A stretch of 64,000 nt of DNA from DATBLE01 sp050258035 (GCA_050258035.1 JBLMYA010000092.1:26405-90404); one strand, 5' to 3'; positions 35,310 to 44,738 are shown, counted from the stretch's first letter. Notes: generated by a model from the letters alone, not told the origin. Made by a program: numbers and translations.

Positions 35310-37396
35310 CAGCCGCGCCACGCCTTGCAGAGCTCGTCCAGCGGCACGTCGAACACGGTTTCCCCGCCGACGACGCCCACCTCGTGCAGCGGTACGCCCT
35401 CGAGCCGCGACACATCACCGCGTGCGCAGGCGATCACCGCCTGGCCGCCACCCTCGCCGAACCAGGCGAGCAGGTCGGGCGGCAGCTCGATCTCCGCGCC
35501 GACACCGCTCCAGAGTGCCGCCTGGGCGAACGCGACCGCGGGCCCCCCGGTGGATACGTCGTGCGCGAGCGACAGGATCGGCCCGGAACGCCAGAGAAAC
35601 TCGACCAGAGCGCGCTCGGCGCCGAGATCGAGGTGCGGTCGGGCGCCGCCGAGCTCGCCGTAGAGCGCCTGGTACTCCGACCACGCGAGCGTGACCGACA
35701 GCTTCGGCGCCGATGCGACCAGCACCACATCACCCTCGTGCCAGCGGCCGGGAACGACGGACACGTCGGGCACGAGCCCGACACATCCGACCACCGGCGC
35801 CGGCAGGATCGCCCGGCCGTCGGTTTCGTTGTACAGGGAGACGTTCCCCGAGACGACCGGGATCCGCAGCGCCTCGGCCGCGCGCGCCATACCTTCGATC
35901 GCCTCGGCCAGTTCCCAGGCGACCTCCGGCTTCTCCGGATTGCCGAAGTTAAGGCAGTCCGTCAATCCGATCGGCTCGCCGCCGGCGCAGGCGACGTTCC
36001 GGGCCGCCTCCAAGACTGCCAGGGCACCGCCGGTTCGCGGCGCCGCGCGGGCGATGCGACCCGGACCGTCCAGCGACAGCGCAAGGCCCCGCAACGACGG
36101 GCGGAGCCGCAAGATCGCTGCATCCAATCCCGGCCGGCGCACGGTCCGCGAGCCCACGAGATGGTCGTAGCGCTCGTAGATCCACGACCGCGAGCGGATG
36201 TTCGGGGAGGCGAGCAGCGCGAGCAGCGCGTCCTCGACGTGGGGGCCGACCGGCGCCGGCGGCTCGGGGCCGGCCGGCCGCCGCGCCCGCTCGACCTCGT
36301 AGCGCGGCGCGTCGTCGGTGAGGAACCGCGCCGGGATCGTGCCGACCGGATCCTCGTCGTGAAACGCGCGCAGCTCGCCGGTGTCGGTCACCTCGCCGAT
36401 CGCGGAGCAATGCAGTTCCCAGCGGGCGCATACCTCCTCGACCGCCTCCAGGAACGCGGGCCGCACGACCGCGACCATCCGCTCCTGGCTCTCGGAGATC
36501 ATGATCTCCCAGGGTTCGAGCTCCTCGCGAAGCGGCACCCGGTTGAGGTGGACGTCGACGCCGGCTCCGTCCCGTGCCATCTCTGCGAGCGCCGAGGCCA
36601 GCCCGGCGGCACCGCAGTCCTGGAGCGACTCGACCAGGCCACGTTCGACCAGCTCGATCGACACCTCGATCAGCCTGTTGCCGGTGAACGGGTCGCCGAT
36701 CTGGACGGAGGGGCGCTTCTCCGCTGCGCCCTCGCCGAGCTCCTGGCTGGCGAGGACGCTGGCGCCGCCGATCCCGTCCCGGCCGGTCGCCGACCCGTAG
36801 AGGACGACGAGGTGGCCGGGCGTGGTCGCCTTCGCGCGGGTGACCCGGTCGGCGGGAAGCAGCCCGACGCACATCGCGTTGACGAGGCAGTTGTCGGCAT
36901 AGCTCTCGTCGAAGAAGGCTTCGCCGCCGACGGTGGGGACGCCCACGCTGTTCCCGTAGGCGCCGATCCCGGCGACCGCCCGGTCGAAGGCGAAGCCCGC
37001 CTCTCCGAAGCGCAGGCCGTCGAGCAGCGCGACCGGCCGGGCGCCCATCGCGACGATGTCCCGGAGGATCCCGCCGACGCCGGTGGCGGCGCCCTGAAAC
37101 GGCTCGACCGCGGACGGGTGGTTGTGACTCTCGACCTTGAAGGCGACCGCCTCGCCGTCCCCGAGATCGAGGACGCCTGCGTTCTCCCCGGGGCCCTGGA
37201 GCACGCGCGCCCCGTCGGCGGGGAAGCGCCTGAGCAGGAGGGCCGAGTGCTTGTAGGCGCAGTGCTCCGACCAGAGCAGCGAGAAGACCGCGAGCTCGAA
37301 GTGGTTCAGACCGCGCCCCATCAGCTCGCGGATACGGTCGAGCTCCCCGTCCGTGAGACCGAGCGCCCGGTGGAGAGGTTCCGCGACCTGCGACAG
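35309..37396 (-). CDS. purL: Phosphoribosylformylglycinamidine synthase II (small-type PurL)
   Basis: About 695 residues. Motifs are clear: SEHCAYKHS, FKVESHNHPS, VGGILRDI, and a second half with SLYNET and DVSTGG. It is the ATP-dependent synthase subunit that needs PurS and PurQ, neither of which is in this window. No in-frame ATG, GTG or TTG exists between the family's expected N-terminus and the start of the divergent LuxR gene. I therefore placed the start at CTG 37396 tentatively; an ATG at 37321 would cut off about 25 residues. Confidence 0.93.
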   Translation of the reverse strand: MSQVAEPLHRALGLTDGELDRIRELMGRGLNHFELAVFSLLWSEHCAYKHSALLLRRFPADGARVLQGPGENAGVLDLGDGEAVAFKVESHNHPSAVEPFQGAATGVGGILRDIVAMGARPVALLDGLRFGEAGFAFDRAVAGIGAYGNSVGVPTVGGEAFFDESYADNCLVNAMCVGLLPADRVTRAKATTPGHLVVLYGSATGRDGIGGASVLASQELGEGAAEKRPSVQIGDPFTGNRLIEVSIELVERGLVESLQDCGAAGLASALAEMARDGAGVDVHLNRVPLREELEPWEIMISESQERMVAVVRPAFLEAVEEVCARWELHCSAIGEVTDTGELRAFHDEDPVGTIPARFLTDDAPRYEVERARRPAGPEPPAPVGPHVEDALLALLASPNIRSRSWIYERYDHLVGSRTVRRPGLDAAILRLRPSLRGLALSLDGPGRIARAAPRTGGALAVLEAARNVACAGGEPIGLTDCLNFGNPEKPEVAWELAEAIEGMARAAEALRIPVVSGNVSLYNETDGRAILPAPVVGCVGLVPDVSVVPGRWHEGDVVLVASAPKLSVTLAWSEYQALYGELGGARPHLDLGAERALVEFLWRSGPILSLAHDVSTGGPAVAFAQAALWSGVGAEIELPPDLLAWFGEGGGQAVIACARGDVSRLEGVPLHEVGVVGGETVFDVPLDELCKAWRG

Positions 37397-37438
37397 ACGA
37401 GCATCGTAGCGGGGAAGCCCGACGACTACGCTCTGGCC

Positions 37439-40156
37439 GTGCCACCGATCGTGGGACGCGAGTCCGAGGTCGCGGTCGTCGAAGCGTTCCTGGGGAGCGA
37501 CCGCGGTGCCGGCGTGCTCGCCGTCGTCGGCGAGGCCGGCATCGGGAAGACGACGGTCTGGGAGCACGCGGTCGTCCATGCGCGGGAGTCCGGGGCGACC
37601 GTCCTCGTCGCAAGGCCGGCCGAGTCCGAGGCGAAGCTGTCGTTCGCCGGTCTCACGGACCTCCTGTCACCCGTCCCGCCGAGCCTGGTGGCGGCTCTCC
37701 CGGCCCCGCAGCGCGAGGCGATCGACGTGGTTCTGCTGAAGGCGGAGGCGGCGCGCCCGCCCGGTCGCCGGCTGGTCGGGACGGCGGTTCTCTCCGTGCT
37801 GCGCATGCTGGCCGCCGACCGCACGGTCGTGCTGGCGGTCGACGACGTCCACTGGCTCGACGGGTCGTCGGCGTCGGCGGTCGAGTTCGCGATCAGGCGT
37901 CTCGCCGACCAGCCGGTGCGGATGATCGTCTCGCTGCGCCCCGAGGCTGAGCCGGCCGGGCTCGCCGGTGTCACAGGGGAGCGCGCGGAGCGGCTCGAGC
38001 TTGGCCCGCTGTCGGTAGCCGCCCTGCACCGGATCATCGCCGCCGCGCTCGGCCGCACCTTCCCGCGTCCGACGCTCGTTCGCATCGCGCACGCCTCTGG
38101 AGGCAATCCGTTCTACGCGCTCGAGATCGCCAGGCTGCTGAGACGCCACGGCGGCCCGCGCGGAGCTGAGACTCTGCCCGTGCCCGAGGATCTGAGAGCG
38201 CTCGTCGCGGAGCGCGTGGCCTCGCTGCAGGCGAGGACGCGGGCGGCCCTGCTGCGTGCCGCCGCGCTCGCGCGACCCGACCTGAGCCTCGTCGACGCTC
38301 GCGCCATCGCTGCGGCGGAGGAGGCGGAGCTGGTGCGGATCGGACTCGACGGGCGCGTCGAGTTCGCTCATCCGCTCTACGCGTCTGCGGTCTACGCGTC
38401 TGCACCGCTCAGCCGCCGGCGGGCGACGCACCGCGCACTTGCCGACCACGTCCACGATCCGGAGGAGCGGGCACGTCACCTCGCGCTCGGCTCCGCCCGC
38501 CCCGACGAGACGGCGGCGGCGGCGGTCGAGGAGGCCGCCCGCCGGGCACGCATGCGGGGCGCGCCCGATGCCGCCGCTGAGCTCGCGGAGCTCGCGCTTC
38601 GGTTGACGCCCAGAGGGGCGGGCGCCGGCGAGCGCCGTCTCGCCCTCGCCGAGCATCTCCAGGTGGCGGGGGACTATGAACGGGCGATCGTGCTCCTCGA
38701 CGAGCTGGCGGAGGTCGAGTCCGGCGATCTCTTGGCGCGCGCCCTGCTCGCGCTCGCCGAGATCGACTTCTGGCGCAAGGGCGAGTCGGTCGCTGTGGCG
38801 CTCGCCGAGGAGGCGCTGCGCGCTGCGCGCGACCCGGTCGTGCAGGCCCGATGCCACGCGGCGATCGCCCTCTACGGCGGCACGGTCGACCTGCCGAAGG
38901 CGGCTGCTGCGGCGAGGGCCGCACTTGCGCTGCTCGAGCCGGTGTCCGATGCCGACCCGGGGCTTGTCGCGGCGGCACTGGGCGCGCTGGTGCGGGCCGA
39001 CCTGTTCCTCGGCGAGGGCTTCGACGGGAAGGCCGCAGAGCGCGCGCTCGTCCTGGAATCCGCCTCGCCTCCGAGCGCGGTGGACACGCGGGTCGTGTTC
39101 AAGCTCGGCCAGTGGCTTCGCTACGTGGACGACTTCGATGCGGCGCGGGAGCACCTCGAGCAGTCGGAGCGGGACGCCTACGAGGAGGGCGACGAGTCCT
39201 CGCTCGCGAACATCTTTCTCAACCGGCTCGTGGTCGAATGCTGGGCGGGCAACTGGTCGGAGGCGGCCGAGTTCGCCGAGCGGATGGGGGAGGCGTTCGA
39301 CCAGCGAGGAGTTGAAGCAGAGGGCGTGGGACCGTGGCGGGTCTACGTCGACGCGCACGCCGGAAGGGTGGAGGCCGTGCGGGCAGCGGCCGCGCGCGCG
39401 AGGCCGCAGGAGCCGATCGTCGAGATGATCTGGAACCGCTGCCTCGGTCTGGCCGAGCTGGCCGCAGGTGAGGACGAGGCCGCCGACAGACACCTCTCGG
39501 CGGCGATGGCGGAGCTCGAGCGGGTGGACTTCCGCGAGCCCGCGGTGTGGCGGGTCGACGGCGACGCGATCGAGGCGGCGGTGGCGGCCGGTGACCTGCC
39601 GAGGGCGGACGCGCTCACGGCCCGGCTCGAGAGGCGGGCCGCCCGGTCGCGGATTCCGTGGAGCCTGGCCGTGGCCGCCCGCTGCCGTGGGCTCCTGCTC
39701 GCGGCGCGGGGTGAGCTGGCAGAAGCTGCCGACGCGCTCGACCGCGCGCTCGCCGCGCACGATGACTGCCCCGCGCCGTTCGACCGCGCCCGCACCCTGC
39801 TCGTGAGCGGCCAGATCTCGCGGCGTCTGAAGCAAAAGCGGCGGGCGCGCAGGGCGCTCGAGGAGGCGCTCGCGATCTTCCGTCGGCTGGGGGCGGAGAC
39901 GTGGGCCGACCGGGCGGATGCAGAGCTCCGGCGGGTGGCGGTCCGGGCGGCGCCACACGACCTGAGCGCTACCGAGCTGCGAATCGCGCACCTCGCTGCG
40001 TCCGGGCTCACGAATCAGGCGATCGCGGGCGAGGTCTTCCTCACCCGGAAGGCCGTGGAGGCCAACCTCGCCCGCGCCTACCGCAAGCTCGGGATCCGTT
40101 CGCGGGCCCAGCTCTCCCGGGCGCTGGACGCGCGCGAGGCTCGGCCTCGCGCCTGA
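37439..40156 (+). CDS. Large LuxR-type ATPase regulator (LAL/STAND family)
   Basis: 905 residues from the GTG at 37439. P-loop GEAGIGKTT (31-39), Walker B VVLAVDDVHWLD, a helical repeat middle of TPR type (about 380-800), and a C-terminal LuxR HTH (about 840-895; LSATELRIAHLAASGLTNQAIAG). The family binds ATP and an inducer and activates transcription. It diverges from purL by about 40 bases; regulation of the pur genes or of the adjacent secreted protein is possible but unproven. The same frame is open upstream, over purL, as a shadow. Confidence 0.9.
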   Translation: MPPIVGRESEVAVVEAFLGSDRGAGVLAVVGEAGIGKTTVWEHAVVHARESGATVLVARPAESEAKLSFAGLTDLLSPVPPSLVAALPAPQREAIDVVLLKAEAARPPGRRLVGTAVLSVLRMLAADRTVVLAVDDVHWLDGSSASAVEFAIRRLADQPVRMIVSLRPEAEPAGLAGVTGERAERLELGPLSVAALHRIIAAALGRTFPRPTLVRIAHASGGNPFYALEIARLLRRHGGPRGAETLPVPEDLRALVAERVASLQARTRAALLRAAALARPDLSLVDARAIAAAEEAELVRIGLDGRVEFAHPLYASAVYASAPLSRRRATHRALADHVHDPEERARHLALGSARPDETAAAAVEEAARRARMRGAPDAAAELAELALRLTPRGAGAGERRLALAEHLQVAGDYERAIVLLDELAEVESGDLLARALLALAEIDFWRKGESVAVALAEEALRAARDPVVQARCHAAIALYGGTVDLPKAAAAARAALALLEPVSDADPGLVAAALGALVRADLFLGEGFDGKAAERALVLESASPPSAVDTRVVFKLGQWLRYVDDFDAAREHLEQSERDAYEEGDESSLANIFLNRLVVECWAGNWSEAAEFAERMGEAFDQRGVEAEGVGPWRVYVDAHAGRVEAVRAAAARARPQEPIVEMIWNRCLGLAELAAGEDEAADRHLSAAMAELERVDFREPAVWRVDGDAIEAAVAAGDLPRADALTARLERRAARSRIPWSLAVAARCRGLLLAARGELAEAADALDRALAAHDDCPAPFDRARTLLVSGQISRRLKQKRRARRALEEALAIFRRLGAETWADRADAELRRVAVRAAPHDLSATELRIAHLAASGLTNQAIAGEVFLTRKAVEANLARAYRKLGIRSRAQLSRALDAREARPRA

Positions 40157-40165
40157 GCGGCGCGT

Positions 40166-41506
40166 TCACCTCACCGTGACCTTGACCGAGGCCGTCGCGT
40201 AGCCGGCCGCGGCCCCGCTGACCGGGTGCGTCCCGGGCTTGAGTGTGAGCAGCACCGTGCCGGACGCGTCTGTCTTCAGCCGCCTGCCGCCGACCGAGAT
40301 CGTCGCGCCGGGGACGGGGTCGCCGGCGTCCCGGGCCGAGATCGTCACCCGCGCGGTCGCCGCGTTCTTCGGGCGGGCCGCCGCCCTTGCCTGCAGCGAG
40401 AACAGGGCGAGGACGTGGGTGCGCCAGAAGCCGAGCCCGTTCGCCTTGTCGAGGACCTCGGCGAAGAGATCGGCCGGGCCGGCGGACCCCTCGCACTGCA
40501 GGAACCTGAGCCCGTTCCTGGTCTGCTGCGGGAGCCTCAGCTTCTGCACAGGCTCGTACCCGCCGACGGCGCGGTTCGAGCGTGTGATGAAGAGCTCGTT
40601 GTTGTTGTCGCCCCAGGCGACCCACAGCCGCCCGTCGGGACCGGCGCAGGCGGTCGCGCTGGTGAACGGGCCCCTCGCAAGGGTCTTGGAGCTGCCGCCG
40701 TAACGGTAGAGATGGACGGCCTTCGTGTCGGCGTATGCGACGTACACCCCTGGCGCCCCGATCCGCGCGCTCAGCCCCTCGACGTAGTCGTTGTTGTTAC
40801 CCCCGTCCGAGAGCACGACGGCCTTCCCGGTGCTCGGCAGGACCTGCTGGACGTAGACGCCGCCCTTGCCGCCTCCGTATACACCCGCGAGGACGACCGC
40901 GCCGCTTCCCGCGTCGGTTGCGAGGTGCGTGGCGAGCTGGAACGGCGCGTAGGCGGTCTGCGGGATCGAGCTCGGCGGGATGCCCACGGCGGCGGTGCCG
41001 CGCCAGCCGGTGACCAGCTGACCGTCCTTCGTCAGTGTTGCACCGATCACCGAGGAGGCGGCGGCGATCGGGCCGCCCCAGACCTCCGGCTGCAACGTCC
41101 AGCTGGCTCCGCTCGCGGGCGCGGTGAACGTGCTTATGCCTCCATTCGAGCCGGGGGACGAATGGTCGCCGGTAGCGACCAGGCGGAGCGTCTTGTCCGG
41201 CATCACGAGCAGCACGAGCCCGTTCCTGGCGCCTTCCCAGTGACCCGTCACGGTGGTCGTCCCGCGCGAAGCGCCGCTCGCCGATACGCGCGTGTCGAAG
41301 ATCGAGCTGGGCGCCTGGTTGCCGCGGTTCCAGATCACGTGCAGCGTGCCGTCCGGGGTGCGGGCGAGACCGAGCTGGTCGCCGGCGTTGTTCGGGCCGC
41401 TGATCCGCGTCCACGAGGGTGCAGCGGGGGCGGCCGACCCGACCCCGACCGCGAGCACGGCGGCCGCGATGACGAGGGCGGCGCGGATGGGACTGGCTGG
41501 GCGCAT
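40166..41506 (-). CDS. Secreted beta-propeller-like protein with C-terminal carboxypeptidase-regulatory-like domain
   Basis: 446 residues from the ATG at 41506, with AAGGAGG just upstream. The signal peptide is MRPASPIRAALVIAAAVLAV, cut near APAAP. The middle (30-360) has repeated blade-like strands (PDGTLHVIWNRG, PDGRLWVAWGDNN). The last 75 residues (VTISARDAGDPVPGATISVG) read as a carboxypeptidase-regulatory-like beta-sandwich. It is probably extracellular and perhaps a sugar- or cell-wall-binding protein. It converges with the LuxR gene. Confidence 0.75.
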   Translation of the reverse strand: MRPASPIRAALVIAAAVLAVGVGSAAPAAPSWTRISGPNNAGDQLGLARTPDGTLHVIWNRGNQAPSSIFDTRVSASGASRGTTTVTGHWEGARNGLVLLVMPDKTLRLVATGDHSSPGSNGGISTFTAPASGASWTLQPEVWGGPIAAASSVIGATLTKDGQLVTGWRGTAAVGIPPSSIPQTAYAPFQLATHLATDAGSGAVVLAGVYGGGKGGVYVQQVLPSTGKAVVLSDGGNNNDYVEGLSARIGAPGVYVAYADTKAVHLYRYGGSSKTLARGPFTSATACAGPDGRLWVAWGDNNNELFITRSNRAVGGYEPVQKLRLPQQTRNGLRFLQCEGSAGPADLFAEVLDKANGLGFWRTHVLALFSLQARAAARPKNAATARVTISARDAGDPVPGATISVGGRRLKTDASGTVLLTLKPGTHPVSGAAAGYATASVKVTVR

Positions 41507-41517
41507 TCGAGCCTCCT

Positions 41518-41820
41518 TCAGGTGTTCTTCGTGTTGGGCCAGGGAGAGCCGGAGGCCTCGAGGATCCGCTCGAACGGGATCCCGGCCTCCACCGCTGCGC
41601 GGCGAACTGCGTCCTCGGTACCGTCGAACAGGCAGAGCACGACCTCGTCCTCGCGCATCAGGATCGAGCCGAGGTAGCGCACCGTGTCGCCGGCGGCGGC
41701 CAGCTCGGCCGCCGAGGCTCCGGCCCGCGCGTCGAGGTCGCGCACGGCCTCCTCGTCGACGTCGGGCCAGAAGCACTCGGCCACGTACTCGTTTGTCGGC
41801 GGCTTGGGCTTCTCGGCCAC
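41518..41820 (-). CDS. Small DUF4242-like protein, 100 aa
   Basis: A ferredoxin-like small protein: EYVAECFWPDVDEEAVRDLD, then VRYLGSILMREDEVVLCLFDG and AVRRAAVEAGIPFERILEA. This matches the DUF4242 style (a group that includes a nickel-binding Streptomyces protein). No catalytic residue is evident. It precedes the secreted propeller protein on the same strand by 11 bases and is probably co-transcribed with it. Confidence 0.7.
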   Translation of the reverse strand: MAEKPKPPTNEYVAECFWPDVDEEAVRDLDARAGASAAELAAAGDTVRYLGSILMREDEVVLCLFDGTEDAVRRAAVEAGIPFERILEASGSPWPNTKNT

Positions 41821-41931
41821 GGAGCCGAAGCTAGAGCCCGCGGCCCGGCGACGAAAGTGGGGGAAACCCTACGGAATCGCATCCGCCGACCGTCCGGGGC
41901 CCGGCCTGCGCCGGTTCACTAGGCTGGACGG

Positions 41932-42837
41932 ATGCTGCGTTCCTACCCGGTCCTGCTCTGCCTGCTCTCCGCGCTCTGGGGCGCCTCCTACGTCTTCATC
42001 AAGGTGGGCATCCGGGACTTCGAGCCGACCGTGCTGATGGCAGCCCGCCTGCTGCTCGCCGGCGTGCTCCTGATCGGGTTCCTCGTCGCCACCGACGGGG
42101 ACGGACGGGTGCTGGCCGAGATCCGCGCCGTCTGGCGCCGGGGCATCGTGATCGGGGTGATCAGCGGGGCGCTGCCGTTCACGCTGATCGCGTGGGGGGA
42201 GAAGCACATCGACTCGGGCGTGGCGGCGATCGCGAACGCGACCGTGCCGATCTGGGTGGCGATCCTGGCGATCAGGTTCAACCCGGGCGAGCGGTCGGGC
42301 GGCCTGAAGCTGGTCGGGATCCTCGTCGGCCTGCTCGGCGTCGGCGTCCTCACCGGCGTGAACCCCGACGGCGGCGCCTGGGCGGTCGTCGGGACGCTCG
42401 CGGTCGTGCTCGCAGCGGTCTCCTACGCCGCCGGCGGGCTCTACAGTCAGCACGCGGTCGCGAGCGCGAGAGGGCCGGTGCTCGCCGCCGCCGGCATGCT
42501 CTTCGGCGGGCTCGTCCTCGTCCCGTTCGCGCTCTTCCAGCTTCCCGACCACGCCCCCGGCTGGAAGCCGGTCGCCTCGCTCCTCGGGCTCGCGATCGCC
42601 GGGACCGCCTGCGCCCAGCTGATCTTCTTCCGGATGATCCGGTTGTTCGGCGCGGCCAGGGTGCTGCTCGTGACCTACCTCATCCCGGGGACGGCGCTGG
42701 TCTACGGCTCGCTGCTCCTCGACGAGCCGCTGCGCCCGACGATGCTCGTCGGCCTGGGGCTGATCCTCGGCGGCGTGGCACTCGGCTCCGGCGCGTGGCG
42801 GCCACAGCGGGGGCCGGTCGCGGACTCGGCCGCGTGA
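41932..42837 (+). CDS. EamA/DMT-family transporter
   Basis: 301 residues, ten predicted TM helices in two EamA repeats (LCLLSALWGASYVFIKVGI in the first, VLAAVSYAAGGLYSQHAV in the second). Drug/metabolite transporter superfamily; the cargo may be amino acids or small metabolites. The stop overlaps the start of a GNAT-type gene by four bases (GTGA). Confidence 0.88.
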   Translation: MLRSYPVLLCLLSALWGASYVFIKVGIRDFEPTVLMAARLLLAGVLLIGFLVATDGDGRVLAEIRAVWRRGIVIGVISGALPFTLIAWGEKHIDSGVAAIANATVPIWVAILAIRFNPGERSGGLKLVGILVGLLGVGVLTGVNPDGGAWAVVGTLAVVLAAVSYAAGGLYSQHAVASARGPVLAAAGMLFGGLVLVPFALFQLPDHAPGWKPVASLLGLAIAGTACAQLIFFRMIRLFGAARVLLVTYLIPGTALVYGSLLLDEPLRPTMLVGLGLILGGVALGSGAWRPQRGPVADSAA

Positions 42838-43694
42838 GCGAAGCCGGAGCCGTCAGCATCCGCCGTGCCGAACGGGGCGACGCCGACTTGGTCAGCGGGC
42901 TCCTCGCCCACGACGAGGTCGAGCCCTTCCTCTCCGCGCGACGCCCTCGGGGCCGGGAGGCGATGCTCGAGCAGATCGACCGTTCGATGCGAGAGCCGGG
43001 CTCGTTCGGCGTGTTCGTGATCGAGGTCGACGGCGACCGGGTGGGCATGATGGAGTTCGAGACCGCGAACGAGCGAAGCCGGATCGCGTACCTCGGCGGC
43101 CTCGCAGTCGATCCCGCCTTCCGCGGCCGCGGGCTGGCCGAGGAGGCGGCACGCGCGCTCATCCATCACCTCCTGCTCGACCTCGGCTTTCACAGGCTGC
43201 AGCTGGAGGTCTACGGCTTCAACGACCGCGCCGTCCGGCATGCGGAACGGGTCGGGTTCGTCCGCGAAGGCGTCAAGCGGAAGGCGTACCGGCGCCACGG
43301 CGGCTGGCACGACGGGATCATGTTCGGACTCGTTCGGGAGGACCTCGGGCTGCCGCCGGCAGTCGACCTGCTGTACGAGTTCACGGCAAGGCACAACCAG
43401 GGCGTCCGGACCGGCGACTGGGAGGCGCTCGGGGAGTGCTTGGCAGGGGACGCCCGCCTGGAGTTCGGGGGCGTGCAGCTGGGGCCGTTCTGTGGGCGGG
43501 AGGCGATCGTCGCGGCGTACCGCGCGCGCCCGCCCGATGACGAGGTGCGGCTCGTCGATCCGGTCGAGGAGCAAGGCGGCGACGGCGTGAACGCGGGTTA
43601 CATGTGGTCGCGGTCGCCCGACGAGCCCGGCGGCACGATGAGGCTCGAGTTCGTCGACGGCCTGATCAGCAGGCTGATGGTCGTCGTCTCGTAG
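42834..43694 (+). CDS. GNAT acetyltransferase fused to a SnoaL/NTF2-like domain
   Basis: 286 residues. The N-terminal 175 form a GNAT domain: acetyl-CoA loop VDPAFRGRGLAEEAAR and C-terminal VYGFNDRAVRHAERVGFVREGVKR, similar to the RimJ/RimL group. The last 105 residues (DLLYEFTARHNQGVRTGDWEALGECLAGDARLEF...) look like a SnoaL/NTF2-like fold. A GNAT-SnoaL fusion is uncommon. Acetyl acceptor unknown. The GTG start overlaps the transporter gene by four bases. Confidence 0.8.
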   Translation: MSEAGAVSIRRAERGDADLVSGLLAHDEVEPFLSARRPRGREAMLEQIDRSMREPGSFGVFVIEVDGDRVGMMEFETANERSRIAYLGGLAVDPAFRGRGLAEEAARALIHHLLLDLGFHRLQLEVYGFNDRAVRHAERVGFVREGVKRKAYRRHGGWHDGIMFGLVREDLGLPPAVDLLYEFTARHNQGVRTGDWEALGECLAGDARLEFGGVQLGPFCGREAIVAAYRARPPDDEVRLVDPVEEQGGDGVNAGYMWSRSPDEPGGTMRLEFVDGLISRLMVVVS

Positions 43695-43734
43695 TCCTCC
43701 GTCAGCCGGCTATCAGCGCGGCCAGGGACACTGC

Positions 43735-43926
43735 GTGCACGGCGGGCCGCTGGTCAGCCGAGCCGCTGGCTCGGGGGGCAAGCTCGAAGCGGCGCCGCGG
43801 GCTCGGCTGGTGGCCCAGGCAGCGGCCGCGCTCGAGGCGGCGCACGAACGAGGTCTCGTGCACCGGGATGTGAAGGCGACACGTCTCGAGCAGGCTGTCT
43901 CCCGTTTCGAGGCGCCTACCGCGTGA
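43735..43926 (+). pseudogene. Fragment of a Ser/Thr protein kinase
   Basis: About 60 codons read ARLVAQAAAALEAAHERG and then LVHRDVK, the catalytic-loop region of PknB-type kinases (HRDVKPxN). The sequence loses similarity right after HRDVK and before the DFG region. No ATP-binding lobe is visible upstream. It overlaps the 3' end of the convergent ABM-like gene. I read it as a truncated remnant. Confidence 0.7.
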
Positions 43927-44197
43927 TCGTCTTGTGGACCTGCAGGATCTCCGGCTTGCCGGGATCGATCCCAACCTCAGCGAGGATCGGCATCAGGCGT
44001 GGTCCGAATGCCTCGAACTTCTCCTGCGAGTCCCAGACCTCGCTGACGCGCACAATCCCGTTGGACATGAACGCGCAGTGGTACTCCAACCCATCCGGTG
44101 GGAAGTCGCCGCCGTCCGACTCGAGACGGCTGATGGTCTCGTCGTACTGCTCCGTTGTCACAGCCGACGCAGGTGCGAAGCGCACAAGAATGCTCAT
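43916..44197 (-). CDS. Small ABM/antibiotic biosynthesis monooxygenase-like protein, 93 aa
   Basis: 93 residues from the ATG at 44197 with GGAGGG upstream (spacing about seven). It has a ferredoxin-like dimeric barrel pattern: SILVRFAPAS, CAFMSNGIVRVSEVWDSQEKFEAF and LMPILAEVG. The WDS-E pattern occurs in ABM and related stress-response proteins. Single His residues could bind a ligand, but no cofactor is evident. It is an intact small gene surrounded by remnants. Confidence 0.75.
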   Translation of the reverse strand: MSILVRFAPASAVTTEQYDETISRLESDGGDFPPDGLEYHCAFMSNGIVRVSEVWDSQEKFEAFGPRLMPILAEVGIDPGKPEILQVHKTITR

Positions 44198-44319
44198 CTC
44201 TGAACCCTCCACATTCCGTGAGGCGGCCCAGGTCGGGGCTGCCGGGTAACTGGAGAGTACGCCGCAGCGATGGCCCTGTCGAACACCAGCCGCGTCGTCG
44301 GAGACGCCGACGTCGTGGG

Positions 44320-44440
44320 GTGCCTCGAGCGGCGTCAGATTGCAGGTCGATGCAGCCGAGGTTGACGATCCACGCGAGCGCGGGGCGTCGACTGGGAAGT
44401 TCAGGCGCCAGCAGTAGCTCCCACACGAAGGTGGACGCCG
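44320..44440 (-). pseudogene. Fragment of a LigD-type DNA ligase/primase polymerase domain
   Basis: The minus-strand frame reads ELPSRRPALAWIVNLGCIDL, the conserved segment of the LigD polymerase domain, where family members have a WxxNLGCIxL strand before a PVRA motif. Similarity stops after the DL residues, and no continuation is found in the other frames. A short decayed piece of a once larger gene. Confidence 0.55.
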
Positions 44441-44564
44441 TGTTATCGAGCCGCGCACCAAGTTAAGGCTGGATCCGCGCGCAGCAACCACCGCACCCAC
44501 CAACTCGACGAGCCGACCCCGCCGAGTTGACACCCTCGACCGTATTCAGCTACGGGGCTCCGCG

Positions 44565-44700
44565 ACGGGCCCGAGCCCGGTTGGCAGAGCCCAGATCGGG
44601 GTCGAAGCATCATCGTCTCGTAGACGCGACCGGGATGCCGCTCGCCTGGACGGTGGCCGGCGGCAACCGCAACGACGTCACCCGGCTGCTTCCCTCGTCT
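44565..44700 (+). pseudogene. IS5-family transposase fragment with a frameshift
   Basis: The frame TGPSPVGRA (44565-44591) continues, after one extra C at 44592, in a +1 frame as RSGSKHHRLVDATGMPLAW and then GGNRNDVTRLLP. Together these match the conserved TGPSPV...GSKHHxIVDATGxPLA...GGNRNDV block of IS5-group transposases. The rest of the transposase and any terminal repeats are absent. The single-base insertion proves decay. Confidence 0.75.
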
Positions 44701-44738
44701 GCCTCAGGAGGCTGCAACCGTCATTCTGAGACGAGTTC

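Noticed and set aside
35384..37438. Plus-strand frame continuous with the LuxR gene, giving 1590 codons
   Set aside because: The upstream 685 codons are antisense to purL and lack protein character; the real gene starts at 37439.
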